The position numbers were made by a program, and so were the translations under genes. From Hydractinia symbiolongicarpus (taxonomy: Eukaryota > Cnidaria > Hydrozoa > Anthoathecata > Hydractiniidae), in contig NC_079889.1 of the NCBI RefSeq assembly GCF_029227915.1, forward strand, positions 6,014,001-6,078,000: a DNA stretch of 64,000 bases, written 5' to 3'. Position 1 is the stretch's first letter, and each line of letters opens with the position of its first letter. The notes beneath the pieces were generated by a model. The model saw only the letters and a list, made by a program, of their open reading frames with translations, was not told the origin of the DNA and did no database searches. Positions 10,253 to 22,811 of the stretch are shown here, piece by piece.

Positions 10253-10984
10253 TAATATACCATAATAACCGAAATTTGAATTTCCCAATTTCAGAATATT
10301 CAATAATTTGTCCTATTACATCCTCTAGACAATCAGTTTTTAAAATATGCGTTTATTCAACTTGAAAGTATTAAAAATAGCGCGACTATGTTGTAGTTTA
10401 AATTATGCAAGCACTAAAGTCAGAAAAGTGGATTTTTATATCATTTCAATGATTCTTCTAAACGTTAAAATTACAGAAAAGAAAAAACTGGTAACGCTTA
10501 ACCTTACCACCTTTTTTTCGTTCATCACTTTCCCGCTCGTCTGAGGTACCTGCTGATGAATAATTCTTATCGTCTTCTTTATGCATAAGAACAATAAATA
10601 GTTAATTTAAATCTACATATGTCGAGCAGCTTGCTTTCTTTTTATTATTGATGGTCGGAATGTGCAACCTGTTCTGTTTGTACTAGTGTTTGATTATTGG
10701 ATATTTTCTGAGGTAGAATATAAATACTTAAATATGACCTTATAGTGGACAGAACAGATTCAGCACCACCAAAACTTTTTACGACCTCATATAACACATC
10801 TTCTCCATCAAAATTTTCTACAACCCCATATCACATATGTTAAGGAAATCTCCAGATAGTACATAGTTAACTGATGATATCTTAAATTCAAAGCAATGAC
10901 ATTTTTTATTATTTCATCAGAAAATGTAATGCAAAAAAGTCAAAAAAGCAATTGACCTGGTAGAGGCTAAGCTTTTTCATTTCA
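10253..10984. other. Non-coding gap
   Basis: AT-rich; no supported gene. Confidence 0.4.
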
Positions 10985-11395
10985 AAAGAGCTTTTAACCC
11001 TATTCGGTCCGGAGATTTTCCAACATATTTTGACATTTTATTTGAATTTTCTAAAAGCCAAAGAAAAGTTATTAAACATATTTTCCATTTTTTACATAGC
11101 TGGCCTAAAAGATTGCAGAAAACTGTCCGAAAATCCGTTTTTTCCGACGTTTGGGTAAATTCCAAAAAATCAGGAAATCGGATTATTCACGTCTCCAAAA
11201 CATAAAAGGGGATTCTACTTGATGATACAAAGTTGTATTGTATGTTTCAAGTTTAAAAGGATTATCCTAACAAGACTTATTATATTGTCCTGATTATAAG
11301 AATTTTATAGAGATTTTTAGGGGCAGTTTCAAGTAATAGCCAATATCAAAGCCTCTGGGGGTATGGGACCTAAAAATTTGGCAGGCAGGTGTCTG
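10985..11395 (+). repeat. Interspersed repeat X, copy 1
   Basis: Shares an ordered set of blocks with 15890-16130 (same strand) and 51795-52175 (opposite strand). The blocks include TTATTRAACATATTTTCC, GAAAATCCGT..TTTTCCGA, TTCAAGT..AAGGATAATCCTAAC and GGGACCTAAAAATTTGGCA (the last absent from copy 2). No ORF, tail or inverted ends are evident, so the repeat class is unknown. Confidence 0.6.
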
Positions 11396-11884
11396 ATAGA
11401 TAAATATAGCATGAGTTATTAAAAAATCCATCTCTTGTCGTTAACGTTTTACTTCCACATAATAAACCAACTTAATATCTTCACTGGTTACTTAGATACA
11501 TGAAAAAGATTTGTAATAAAAAATAAGTCAATTGTTTATATAACATATAACATTTTTTGGAAAAAAAAAAGTTATCAGAATAAATTTTTGTGTAGTTTCT
11601 GAAATTAAAATTCATTTATGTATATTGCTACAAGAATGGATATATAAGGCGGGTCATACCATTTGAGAAAAACAAATCATATTATACAGAAAAAAGCAGC
11701 CCGGAACAACATATAAGCCGTACAGCATTTGCAACAGGTGTTCTTAGACTAATTACTAAAAATCGTTTTTATTACTTTTCACCGCAAAACTGAAATATAA
11801 TGAAATAAAAAGTTACATCATTTTTTAGGTAAATAAGGTTTCTAATAAAAGCTGTACCGGTAAAAGCATGTTTTGCTACATCAA
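11396..11884. other. Non-coding gap
   Basis: No gene or repeat recognised before the minisatellite begins. Confidence 0.4.
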
Positions 11885-14671
11885 CATCAAATACTTTAAC
11901 CATTACTTTAACCATTACTTCAACCATTACTTTAACCATTACTTTAACCATTACTTTAACCATTACTTCAACCATTACTTTAACTATTACTTTAAACATT
12001 AATTTAACCATTACTTCAACCATTACTTTAACCATTACTTCAACCATTACTTTAACCATTACTTTAAACATTACTTTAACCATTACTTCAACCATTACTT
12101 TAACCATTACTTCAACCATTACTTTAACCATTACTTCAACCATTACTTTAACCATTCTTTTATCCATTACTTTAACCATTACTTCAACCATTACTTTAAA
12201 CATTACTTTAACCATTACTTTAACCATTACTTCAACCATTACTTTAACCATTACTTCAACCATTACTTCAACCATTACTTCAACCATTACTTTAACCATT
12301 ACTTTAACCATTACTTTAACCATTACTTTAACCATTACTTCAACCATTACTTTAAACATTACTTTAACCATTACTTTAACCATTACTTCAACCATTACTT
12401 TAACCATTACTTCAACCATTACTTCAACCATTACTTTAACCATTACTTTAACCATTACTTCAACCATTACTTTAAACATTACTTTAACCATTACTTTAAC
12501 CATTACTTCAACCATTACTTCAACCATTACTTTAACCATTACTTCAACCATTACTTTAACTATTACTTTAAACATTAATTTAACCATTACTTTAACCATT
12601 ACTTCAACCATTACTTTAACCATTACTTTAAACATTACTTTAACCATTACTTCAACCATTACTTTAACCATTACTTCAACCATTACTTTAACCATTACTT
12701 TAACCATTACTTCAACCATTACTTTAACCATTACTTTAACCATTACTTCAACCATTACTTTAACCATTACTTCAACCATTACTTTAACCATTACTTTAAA
12801 CATTACTTTAACTATTACTTTAACCATTACTTTAACCATTACTTCAACCATTACTTTAACCATTACTTTAACCATTACTTCAACCATTACTTTAACCATT
12901 ACTTCAACCATTACTTTAACCATTACTTTAAACATTACTTTAAGCATTACTTCAACCATTACTTTAACCATTACTTCAACCATTACTTTAACCATTACTT
13001 TAAACATTACTTTAACCATTACTTCAACCATTACTTTAACCATTACTTCAACCATTACTTTAACCATTACTTCAACCATTACTTCAACCATTACTTTAAC
13101 CATTACTTCAGCCATTACTTTAAACATTACTTTAACCATTACTTCAACCATTACTTTAACCATTACTTCAACCATTACTTTAACCATTACTTTAAACATT
13201 ACTTTAACCATTACTTCAACCATTACTTTAACCATTACTTCAACCATTACTTTAACCATTACTTTAAACATTACTTTAACCATTACTTTAACCATTACTT
13301 CAACCATTACTTTAACCATTACTTCAACCATTACTTTAACCATTACTTTAACCATTACTTCAACCATTACTTTAACCATTACTTCAACCATTACTTTAAC
13401 CATTACTTTAAACATTACTTTAACTATTACTTTAACCATTACTTTAACCATTACTTCAACCATTACTTTAACCATTACTTTAACCATTACTTCAACCATT
13501 ACTTTAACCATTACTTCAACCATTACTTTAACCATTACTTTAAACATTACTTTAAGCATTACTTCAACCATTACTTTAACCATTACTTCAACCATTACTT
13601 TAACCATTACTTTAAACATTACTTTAACCATTACTTCAACCATTACTTTAACCATTACTTCAACCATTACTTTAACCATTACTTCAACCATTACTTCAAC
13701 CATTACTTTAACCATTACTTCAGCCATTACTTTAAACATTACTTTAACCATTACTTCAACCATTACTTTAACCATTACTTCAACCATTACTTTAACCATT
13801 ACTTTAAACATTACTTTAACCATTACTTCAACCATTACTTTAACCATTACTTCAACCATTACTTTAACCATTACTTTAAACATTACTTTAACCATTACTT
13901 TAACCATTACTTCAACCATTACTTTAACCATTACTTCAACCATTACTTTAACCATTACTTTAACCATTACTTCAACCATTACTTTAACCATTACTTCAAC
14001 CATTACTTTAACCATTACTTTAAACATTACTTTAACCATTACTTCAACCATTACTTTAACCATTACTTCAACCATTACTTTAACCATTACTTTAAACATT
14101 ACTTTAAACATTACTTTAACCATTACTTCAACCATTACTTTAACCATTACTTCAACCATTACTTTAACCATTACTTCAACCATTACTTTAACCATTACTT
14201 CAGCCATTACTTTAAACATTACTTTAACCATTACTTCAATCATTACTTTAACCATTACTTTAACCATTACTTTAACCATTACTTTAACCATTACTTTAAC
14301 CATTACTTTAACCATTACTTTAACCATTACTTTAACCATTACTTTAACCATTACTTTAACCATTACTTCAACCATTACTTTAAACATTACTTTAACCATT
14401 ACTTCAACCATTACTTTAACCATTACTTCAACCATTACTTTAAACATTACTTTAACCATTACTTTAACTATTACTTTAACCATTACTTTAACCATTACTT
14501 CAACCATTACTTTAAACATTACTTTAACCATTACTTCAATCATTACTTTAACCATTACTTTAACCATTACTTTAACCATTACTTCAACCATTACTTTAAC
14601 CATTACTTTAACCATTACTTTAACCATTACTTCAACCATTACTTTAACCATTACTTCAACCATTACTTTAA
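11885..14671. repeat. 2.8-kb minisatellite, 12-bp unit, higher-order repeat
   Basis: About 230 tandem copies of TAACCATTACTT and its variants (TTCAACCATTAC, AAACATTAC, AACTATTAC). Rare variants recur at a fixed distance: TAAGCATT at 12944 and 13556, CAGCCATT at 13111 and 13723, and AACTATT at 12811 and 13423 are all 612 bp apart (51 units). Part of the array is therefore a 612-bp higher-order duplication. The unit length is a multiple of three and has no stop in one minus frame, giving a 963-codon open reading (11772-14663) of MVKVMVEV-type repeats. I treat that as a by-product. Confidence 0.92.
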
Positions 14672-14689
14672 CTGGGGAGGTAAGTTCTC

Positions 14690-15889
14690 CACCCCACTGT
14701 GTTCAACGAAATCAACAATAAAAGAACAAAATAAAACATTGTTGACAAATTTACCAGCATTTTTTTCTTTGGGATCACAATGTGCAGTCTTGTGTTCTTA
14801 ACAAATTAATATTATCGCAAAACGATTAATATTCAGTTGATGTAAAACACCTTCCTTTATAAATTCTATTGAGCTAAAATAACTACGGTTAAAAAACATT
14901 CAATAGGAAATATAAATGTACACCTTTCAGATATTGGAAACGATGATGTTTAACGCTTTGATTGAACTGAATTCCAACGAACCGGAAGTGCATTAATTTG
15001 TGGATAGTTTTCCTCATCATCTTAGCATGAATTTGCCTGACGTCGTATTTATATGAAGGATGGGGTCTTAATAACTTGAGCACAGCTATTAATGTTCTCA
15101 ACCCAAACCATATCTATTTATTTAGGCCGCTGTTTTTAATAAAACACAATAGACAATAAAACAAAACTCTCGCGAGTTTTAGTTTATTGAAATATCCAGG
15201 CTGATAACACCATCATACTGAGACCTTCATTGCTATGTATCAAAGCATAATATCTCTAATAACGAACTTGTACGTGCTATTTTGAAATAAAATTTATTTT
15301 GCGTTCGTAACATTTTCCAAAAACATTTCAAGTTTTCATTTTTCATAAGGACGACATCAGTGATATATTTGAAGTTAAAGTATCATTCTAGTGTTTTGGT
15401 TGTATACTCATTTCGATACAATAGTAGGGCAACACGTAAAAAAGATAAAGTAAAACAAAAGTAAAGATCGCATTTTTTCGTTATTGCGTAAAAAGCTCAA
15501 AAAAACATTTTTTCTTTTTTTTAGTGCGTGCGCACTTTGATTAAATTTTAAAATTTTGTAATGACATGCTATGTTATTTTAAAACGTTGGTAAGTTTTTA
15601 AAAGCTATGATTGATTTTGTGACATAAGCATCAATATGAGCATCTAGGAAAAACAAATTTAACCAAATTTGTCCGGGGTATTTCGAAATTTTGACAGGCT
15701 TGTTTAAATTGAATCAAACTTGGCGCACTTGTAGTACGTCATAAAAGAAACAAAATGACAGCAACAAATATTTGCTAATGTCAGTACTTTTCCTGTGACG
15801 TCATCGGAGACTTAAAATTTGTCTAATATGCCACTATATGCTTTAAACTAATTACTTGCGTTCTGGAGCGAACGTTTATAATCGTTCCT
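14690..15889. other. Non-coding gap
   Basis: AT-rich; a few short frames but nothing with a recognisable domain. Confidence 0.4.
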
Positions 15890-16130
15890 ATAATAGTTTG
15901 CGACAGCCAAATAAAAGTTATTGAACATATTTTCCGGCCTTTACATAGTTCGCATGTTTGAAGGCAAAAATTGCCTGAAAATCCGTCTTTTCCGATTGTT
16001 GGGTAAAATCCAAACCAATCGGGTAATCGGGTTAATCACGTCCCCAAAATTCTAAAAAAGATTTCCCTTGACGAAATGAAGTTATCTTGTAAGTTTCAAG
16101 TCCTAAGGATAATCCTAACGAATGTTATTA
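15890..16130 (+). repeat. Interspersed repeat X, copy 2
   Basis: Shorter copy of the repeat at 10985-11395, with conserved AAAGTTATTGAACATATTTT, GAAAATCCGTCTTTTCCGA, GTTAATCACGTCCCCAAAA and AAGGATAATCCTAACGAA blocks. Confidence 0.55.
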
Positions 16131-18172
16131 TTTTGTTTCAATTATCCACGTTCACGCTTTTTTTGCCTTCTTGTTGACGGTGGATCGGATGACGGCGAAA
16201 AATACCCTAGTATCGTTGACCGTAATTATTACGACTTTTTCCTTAGCCAGGACTTTTTTAGGCCAAGATTAAAATGGCGCATAGAGCCGTGGTCGATTAT
16301 ATTTGTGCACTACAAAACTTTTTTTCTTAAAAAGCCAGCCAAATTTATAAAAAGCGTTTGGTGTTACTTTGTAGATTTATTAAAATATCACTGACTACTT
16401 CTTAGTGTCGCGTTGTATATTAAGAAAAAAGATAGCGACATAAAAAGTAAAGTGCTGAAATAAGAAAAACAAATGTATATTGCTGGCTAGCTAGCTAACA
16501 GGAAGGTTTTTAACAGGTTTAGCACGTAGTAGGTGATCAAACACCTGATGTAGACGTGTTGATTACAGCTAGCTTTATATCTTTTAGCTTTATATTTTGT
16601 TCACATTCAGGTATTTAGCTAGCCAGATAAACGTTTTCAAAGTAAAATTTGCAAATTTATAGAGGACTAAAAACACTGTTTCTTTGTTCCTCAATAAAAT
16701 TTCTCCCAAAGACTTGTTCGAAATCGGATTCCCAATATTTCTGGGGACCCTATTTACAAAAATTTATCAAATAATAACTTAATTATCTATGAATAATAAT
16801 AACTTAATTTATTTATGAAAACAGAATGTAATTAATAAAAATCGGGGAAGGGAGAATCATGCAGGGGCGGGTAAAATCAACATACCTGCAGCTGACCTTT
16901 TGTGACTTTTCTTTTATGGGCATCCTGCAACAGAATTTTACAACACAATTATGTCATATTTTTTATTGTCTATCTGTGAGATAGGGCTTTTAAAAAATAG
17001 CAAATATGAAACTAGGTTGCACCAATTAAACATGGCACACATGGCACACGAGCCCTTAGAATTGCCCTTGATGTATGTATTTTTGTCAAAATGGATATAC
17101 TGTCAAAAATCGTTAATCAGCGCCTCTGAAAAATACTAAGATTAGTAACTCAGGAACTATAATAATGAAAATATTTTGTGACTCAGCTTTATCAAACCAA
17201 ATCTAAAAACATGTCATACCAAGTTTCAAGTCTCTATTTCTTTTTTTAGCAAAAAGTATGATTTCAAAAGAGAATAGAAGGGGGGAAATCCACCACTCCC
17301 CTGGACCAAATTGGGTTAAATCGTTAACAGTAAACTATCTTGTATATATGAGATCAGATCAACAATAAGAAATTATCATTAAATTCGTTTAAAAACCATG
17401 ACGCTAATTAAAATGTTAAGTTTCCTTGTCTAAAAAAAAATTGAAAAAGAAGAAACAAAAATTGGTCTGTTTTCAAAATAATTTATCAAATCCCTGCATT
17501 CTAAAATATAACTACATTTCGAAACATAACACAATGCTACACGTAATGTTTATCTATGATTGGCACACAGAATGGACCACTATTGACGCTCTTAGAAAAA
17601 AGCATTCTGCAGACTTTAAACAAGATACTTTGTTCTCTCTTTTACAACCTTCTGTGCCTTCATTTCTTTACGAATTCTTCAACTTTAACTGTGCCTTTCT
17701 GGGTAAATAATTCTTTGATTTTCTAATTTTGTGATCAAACAGGAAAATCCCTTGATCAGGCAGAAGAATGTCTTGATTAGGCAAAAGGATCGATTTGTCT
17801 TTTACTGTAGATATTTTCTTTTCCTTTACATTTCGGATGAAACTCACGCTAAATTTAATTGAATAATATTTTTTGCTACTTCACCATTACGTGTGTTAAT
17901 GTTACATCAAGTGATTCGGCTATCAGGAAGGTCATTTTTTAAGTGTAAGGTTAGATCTACTAAATACACGCTGACATGAAAATGTACATCTTTTATTCAA
18001 ATCGAGCACATATCGCCAAAGAAGCTGCATTACTTGCTTCTCAGATATTAGTTGTTGATATACACATGTTGACAGCATTTTCTGGTATAGTCATATATAA
18101 TGAACATATCATGTTCATTATGTATGACTATATTATGTTCATTAGACTCGTTACGCGTTATGTTAAGTAGCC
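16131..18172. other. Non-coding region
   Basis: Contains CTAGCTAG runs (about 16485 and 16570) and short open frames (16122-16394, 16951-17139, 17426-17710) with no domain that I recognise. No supported gene. Confidence 0.4.
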
Positions 18173-18376
18173 ATGTGTATGTATATTAGACTCGTTATGC
18201 TTACCTGCAACGCTACAAAGAAGCATTTCAAAATCCGTAAACAGCTCACTTGTACTACCAAACACGTCGTATACATGTGCTATTGTCTTAAATGCAAAAA
18301 ACAAGGCATTGGCTCCACAAACAGCTGGAAACATCGTTTGGCCAATTACAAAAGCCACATCAAGAACCAAGTATAA
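18173..18376 (+). pseudogene. Penelope-like element fragment (GIY-YIG end)
   Basis: Residues about 28-67 (TKHVVYMCYCLKCKKQGIGSTN, then LANYKSHIK) match the GIY-YIG endonuclease region of Penelope-like elements. There the family shows VxYxxxCxxCxxxYVGST and a downstream RxxNYKSHI. The Tyr of YVG is changed (QGIGST), and no reverse transcriptase precedes it. This is a short relic in otherwise non-coding DNA. Confidence 0.55.
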
Positions 18377-18510
18377 GTATATATATAAGTATAGGTAATT
18401 CTTTATCATAGCACATCCGTTTGTTCATTCTCAACAGAGAATGTTTAACCCTGATCCGACCTCTGATCATGACAGCCGAATATAATATACTGAAGAGGAA
18501 CTATTTTGCG

Positions 18511-18695
18511 CATCACTAACATACTGTATCGTTAACATACTACCTGCATCGGTAACATACTACCTGCATCGATAACATACTACCTGCATCGGTAACATAC
18601 TACCTGCATCGATAACATACTACCTGCATCGCTAACATACTACCTGAATCGCTAACATACTACCTGCATCCCTAACATACTACCTGCATCACTAA
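18511..18695. repeat. 20-bp minisatellite
   Basis: About nine copies of ATCGSTAACATACTACCTGC, with single-base differences between copies. It lies directly upstream of the tRNA-like SINE head. Confidence 0.85.
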
Positions 18696-18702
18696 TAAAT
18701 TG

Positions 18703-18790
18703 CCGCACGTGGTGTAGTGAGTTCGTCTGCTGCTTCCAGTTCCAGGGACCGCAGATCGAATCCCGCATACTGCCAGGCAGTATGAACAAC
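18703..18790 (+). mobile_element. tRNA-like SINE head
   Basis: A box-like TGGTGTAGTGAG (about 18711-18722) and B box-like GATCGAATCC (about 18755-18764) have the order and spacing of a Pol III internal promoter. The sequence does not fold into a clean tRNA that I can find, so a tRNA-derived SINE head or tRNA relic is the likely explanation. Confidence 0.5.
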
Positions 18791-20202
18791 ATTTGTTAGA
18801 AAATGACACAAAGGTAAGAAGTTTTAATGGTAAAAAGTATATTTGTCACACATGTAAAAATAAAGTTAAAAATTGAACTACCTTGTCAAGCTGTGCATAA
18901 TAAGTTAGCGATAGCTGATATACCAGAAAAGTTGTCTTAGCTCAATAAGTTAAAGTCCAGGTTGATAGCAATTATTATATGTTTCGTCAAATTCAAGTTC
19001 TTGACTACACTCAAATTGTCACTTTACCCACCCATATTCGTGGTGGTGTCATTGACGATCTGTACATTTCTAAGTCATTGTTTGAAACTAATAACTATGA
19101 AACTTCTATGGTACTGTTGCATTATTAAGACCATGATGATGTAACATTGCGTTTTAATGATAAAAATGAATATACTGGCGTATTTGTTAGTATTTATGTT
19201 TTATAGTCAATTCCCCAATTTTTGAAACTGCTACTGAGTACACCTGTAAAAACAAATTAGTTAGCTTTATACTGGGAGAACACTTTATTGAAAAAAAAAT
19301 TTACGAGGTGAAATTTTCCCCAATTTTGGAAGTATAGGAGTTTTTGCGGCATATTTCCCCGCACAGATCACTGTGGCAAAAAAACAAAAAATTTCCTTTT
19401 TAGTTCCTAAAATATAATATTGAAAAACTTAGAATCAATCGCACATTACCTTACATTATCTAAACACGGTGTTATTTAACAGTACGCTGATATTTAAGGC
19501 GCTTTTAACTGCTAACTTAAATTATTAAGAAAATTGAAAAAGTAAATTGACAAGAAACTCTCCAACTTCACAGCAACATAGCTAGCTAAGAAGACATGGA
19601 AGGAGTTTATCAGCCTAGCTATAAATTAACGTATTTGGTTTAGTATATTTCATAAAACTTCTGAGCCAACAACGTACATACTGTCATCTTTCCACATATC
19701 TAAAACATCCAATTAACATTTAATCAACCAAATCAGCTTGAATTATTTCAAAAGATGTTCAATGATCAATAAAATTGTGTGAATTTACCTTATGCATTGA
19801 TTTTGCACTCCCATACTTTTGAAATGTGCATTTCGTTTTTTTTATAAAAAGGATGGCTTAACGTAGAAAAACCATTCACAAAGTGTCATCCGTGAGAGAT
19901 TTAAATAAAAATTAATCTGCAGCTAGAGCTATTGTATCGTAATTAATTGCGTAATTAGTATATGTAATCGCACGTTTACGAGAGCAATTAGGTAATAAAA
20001 GAACGAGTATTTCTTTTTTGCTTTTAATTTTCCGAGTCCGTGAGCACGAAGATAAATTTAAAAAACAAAAAAAAATACGATTTCGATTATTTCCAATTGC
20101 ACGAGTAAATGTTTGATTACGAGCTAATCACACAATTTGTAAGAGTAGCACAGAATGTCAATTTCAATGTTTTTATTTTTTTATTACCTGATTTATAATT
20201 TA
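18791..20202. other. Non-coding region
   Basis: AT-rich; several short frames without domains. Confidence 0.4.
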
Positions 20203-20325
20203 AACTTTTCAACACTGTCTACCTGGCTTACGTGTGTGCAAAAGTAGCAACTTTTCAACACTGTCTACCTGGCTTACGTGTGTGCAAAAGTAGCAACTTT
20301 TCAACACTGTCTACCTGGCTTAAAG
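20203..20325. repeat. 46-bp tandem repeat, about 2.6 copies
   Basis: Two identical full units (CTTTTCAACACTGTCTACCT through AAAAGTAGCAA) and a partial third ending in GGCTTAAAGTAACAACTTTGC. Confidence 0.85.
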
Positions 20326-20520
20326 TAACAACTTTGCAGAGCTGCAGATCATTAACTGTTTGACAGTTTTTCCATGTTTGGATAATGAGGAAAAAACTGC
20401 CTTCGTCCTAAAAATTTTTTCTACGATTGTAGATCAATAGCACGATAAAATAGTTAAACTATACTTTTTATATGGGAAAAACACCCAGGTAAATCGGGTC
20501 GTCCCACAGAATTTTTAACA

Positions 20521-20770
20521 TCATTTCTCCCAGCGGGCACACAACGTTTATTCAACGTCTTTTTAACGTTGAGTTTGCAACGTCATTTCGACCGACGAAA
20601 TTCCAAGGTCTTTCTAACGTTGCTTCCGGACTTGAATTCGACAGTCGCATCATCAACGTCTTTTAACGTTGTTTTCTCTCCGTTGTTTCAACCTGAAAAC
20701 GACCATAAAAGATGTTTATTTAATAATTCCACTGACGTCTTGTCCACGTTTCCACAACATTTTAGTAAGA
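20521..20770. repeat. AACGTT-rich repeat
   Basis: After CCCAGCGGGCACACAACGTT there are several CAACGTCTTTTTAACGTTG-like palindromic repeats up to about 20760. It looks like an end or subterminal part of a DNA transposon; the other end is not seen. Confidence 0.4.
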
Positions 20771-20890
20771 TTGTTTATTAATTTAGTTATCTCAGCTGAT
20801 TTGCAAAGTTTCATTTTAAAGAGACGTTCATAAAAGAATTATTCCAAAACTGTCAAATTTCATCCAACATTTTACGATTTTCTAAGCATA

Positions 20891-21014
20891 CTAGTCGGTA
20901 GCCCGTGAATACATCCACGGGTTCGTCGTTGTTTATTAATGCATTTTGTGTGTTTCGCTACTGCTGTTATCATGTTGCGTGACAGACAGACATATACGGG
21001 TATTATAATATAGA
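20891..21014 (-). mobile_element. Mini-Helitron A, minus
   Basis: On the minus strand it starts TCTATATTATAATACCCG and carries ATGTCTGTCTGTCACGC. It ends with hairpin CCCGTGGATGTATTCACGGG and CTACCGACTAG at 20891, followed by T. It is 124 bp and joined directly to the next Helitron at 21015. Confidence 0.8.
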
Positions 21015-22811
21015 CTAGCCGGGAAACCCGGCGTCGAAACGCCGGGATAAGTCACAAGTCAAGATGTGACCCGCCGTTGAACGCTATGTGAAGCGCTTAA
21101 TAAGAGCCGTAAACTGTGCCACACAGTCAGGTGGATCGCTTTAGTACAGGTATGCAGTATGTCGTTAATCGAGTAAAGCGCACACAACACTATAGTGTTT
21201 CGGCTGTAGTGTATTTTTGAAAATATAATTCTACTACAACTTTAGCCAAAATAAAAATACAATTTACAACCATTTGTTACCCCGTCATAGGAAAAACAAT
21301 TTGCCAATTTTATTTTATTTTGCGAAATAAGTTTCAGTAAAGGTTAACAAATTAATTGTGACACTGGACTGATCGCTTAGTACAGGTTTAGGCTTAAGAC
21401 CCTATTCAAAAAAAACTATTGCAGCTTTGGTTTACAAAACACAGGATACACTCTGTTGAAACACCAGGTTAAGCCACAAGTGGCTGTTACCCAGCATTAA
21501 ACACCAGACTAAGTGACTAATAAGAACCGTCAACTGTGCCACACATTCAGGAGTTAAAGCGCTTTACTACAGCCATATAGTGTGTAGAACATCAAGTGAA
21601 GTGCACACAACTTTATGGTGTTTTCGGTGTAATATACTATTCAAAAAATAACTTTCGACAACTTAGATTACATTTCATTGCTACCCCGTCATAGTGAAAG
21701 CAGCTGGCCAACCTTCTTTATTTTTCAGGGAATGTTTCCGGGAAAAAGTTCAAAAATATGTTAAGCTGAGCGCTTAGTATAGGTAAACAATGTGTACTTT
21801 TTTCTGTAAAAACGGTATCACAACTTCGGTTAAACAGAAACACAGGAAACAGCCCGTAGTTAACACCGAACTAAGCGCTAAGTACAGGTAGACTGTGTCG
21901 CACATGAGTATAGGCGTAACACCATTTTTAAAAAAACTTTATCACGACTTCAGTTTAAAAAAAATCAGGAAACCGCCTGTCGTTATCAAGTTCAGTTAAA
22001 AAAATATATACTCAGCAATTTTATTTTTCAGCATAAGCTATCATTAGGAGCAATAAAATTGGTAGCTGCCTAACTGCATTTAGCATAAGAATTAAGAATT
22101 GTGTTGCAGCCAAACTGCATTTAGCTACTTTCACTTTTTAGACAGAGGTAGCTAAAAGGAGAGCTAGGTAAACCCAACTTCAACATAAAAATAAATAACA
22201 ATATACCAAACTGGTATATTGTTATTTATAGTATACTATATTTAGTATATTTTATATAGTATATTATAGTATAATATAGTATATTATATAGTATATTTTA
22301 AAAAAAAAATTTAAAAGAATAGAAACAAAAATAAAGATAGCTATAGCTATAGCTAGCTGCCTCAAAATCTACGTTTTTAGCTAGCTAAACACTTATAATT
22401 GTTTTTTTTAAGATTTATACATGGCTGGAAAACGTCATGTTATACTCACCTTAACATGTGAAAACACAGACACTAAATAATCCTATAGCATACAAAGTAC
22501 TCAGAAAAAAACAGGATCAAAAGGAGACATACAAATTTCAAACCATCACTTCCAAACCAAAATGACCTTTGTAGGGGTAGCATGTTTCCTCCGTTGGCAT
22601 GTTGAGGCCGCGAAGCACATGGATTGGTCATAAGTGAAAATCGAGCCTCGCGATTGATCTTTTACGCTTAAGCGATCAAAACAAAGCCAGTAAAAACGGG
22701 GTCTGCTGTGGATCCGAAATAAAGCTGCAGGGCCGCGGGTATGTCTGTCTACTTGCGACGCCATGTTCCACGCAGAGACAGACAGACGGAATACGGCTAT
22801 TATTATAGAGA
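21015..22811 (-). mobile_element. Helitron B1, minus
   Basis: Minus-strand 5' end TCTCTATAATAATAGCCGTA at 22811; 3' end with hairpin CCCGGCGTTTCGACGCCGGG-like, then TTTCCCGGCTAG at 21015-21018. It contains several diverged copies of a roughly 430-bp internal unit (AAGCGCTTAATAAGAGCCGT and later relatives) and an AT palindromic stretch near 22200-22300. No Rep/helicase ORF is present. Confidence 0.8.

Noticed and set aside
11772-14663. 963-codon minus-strand open frame (MVKVMVEV repeats)
   Set aside because: It is produced by a 12-bp minisatellite whose unit is a multiple of three without a stop in that frame; there is no non-repeat coding context of note.
16122-17710. Short plus-strand frames (90, 62 and 94 codons)
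   Set aside because: No domain, no supporting splice context and AT-rich composition; not reported as genes.
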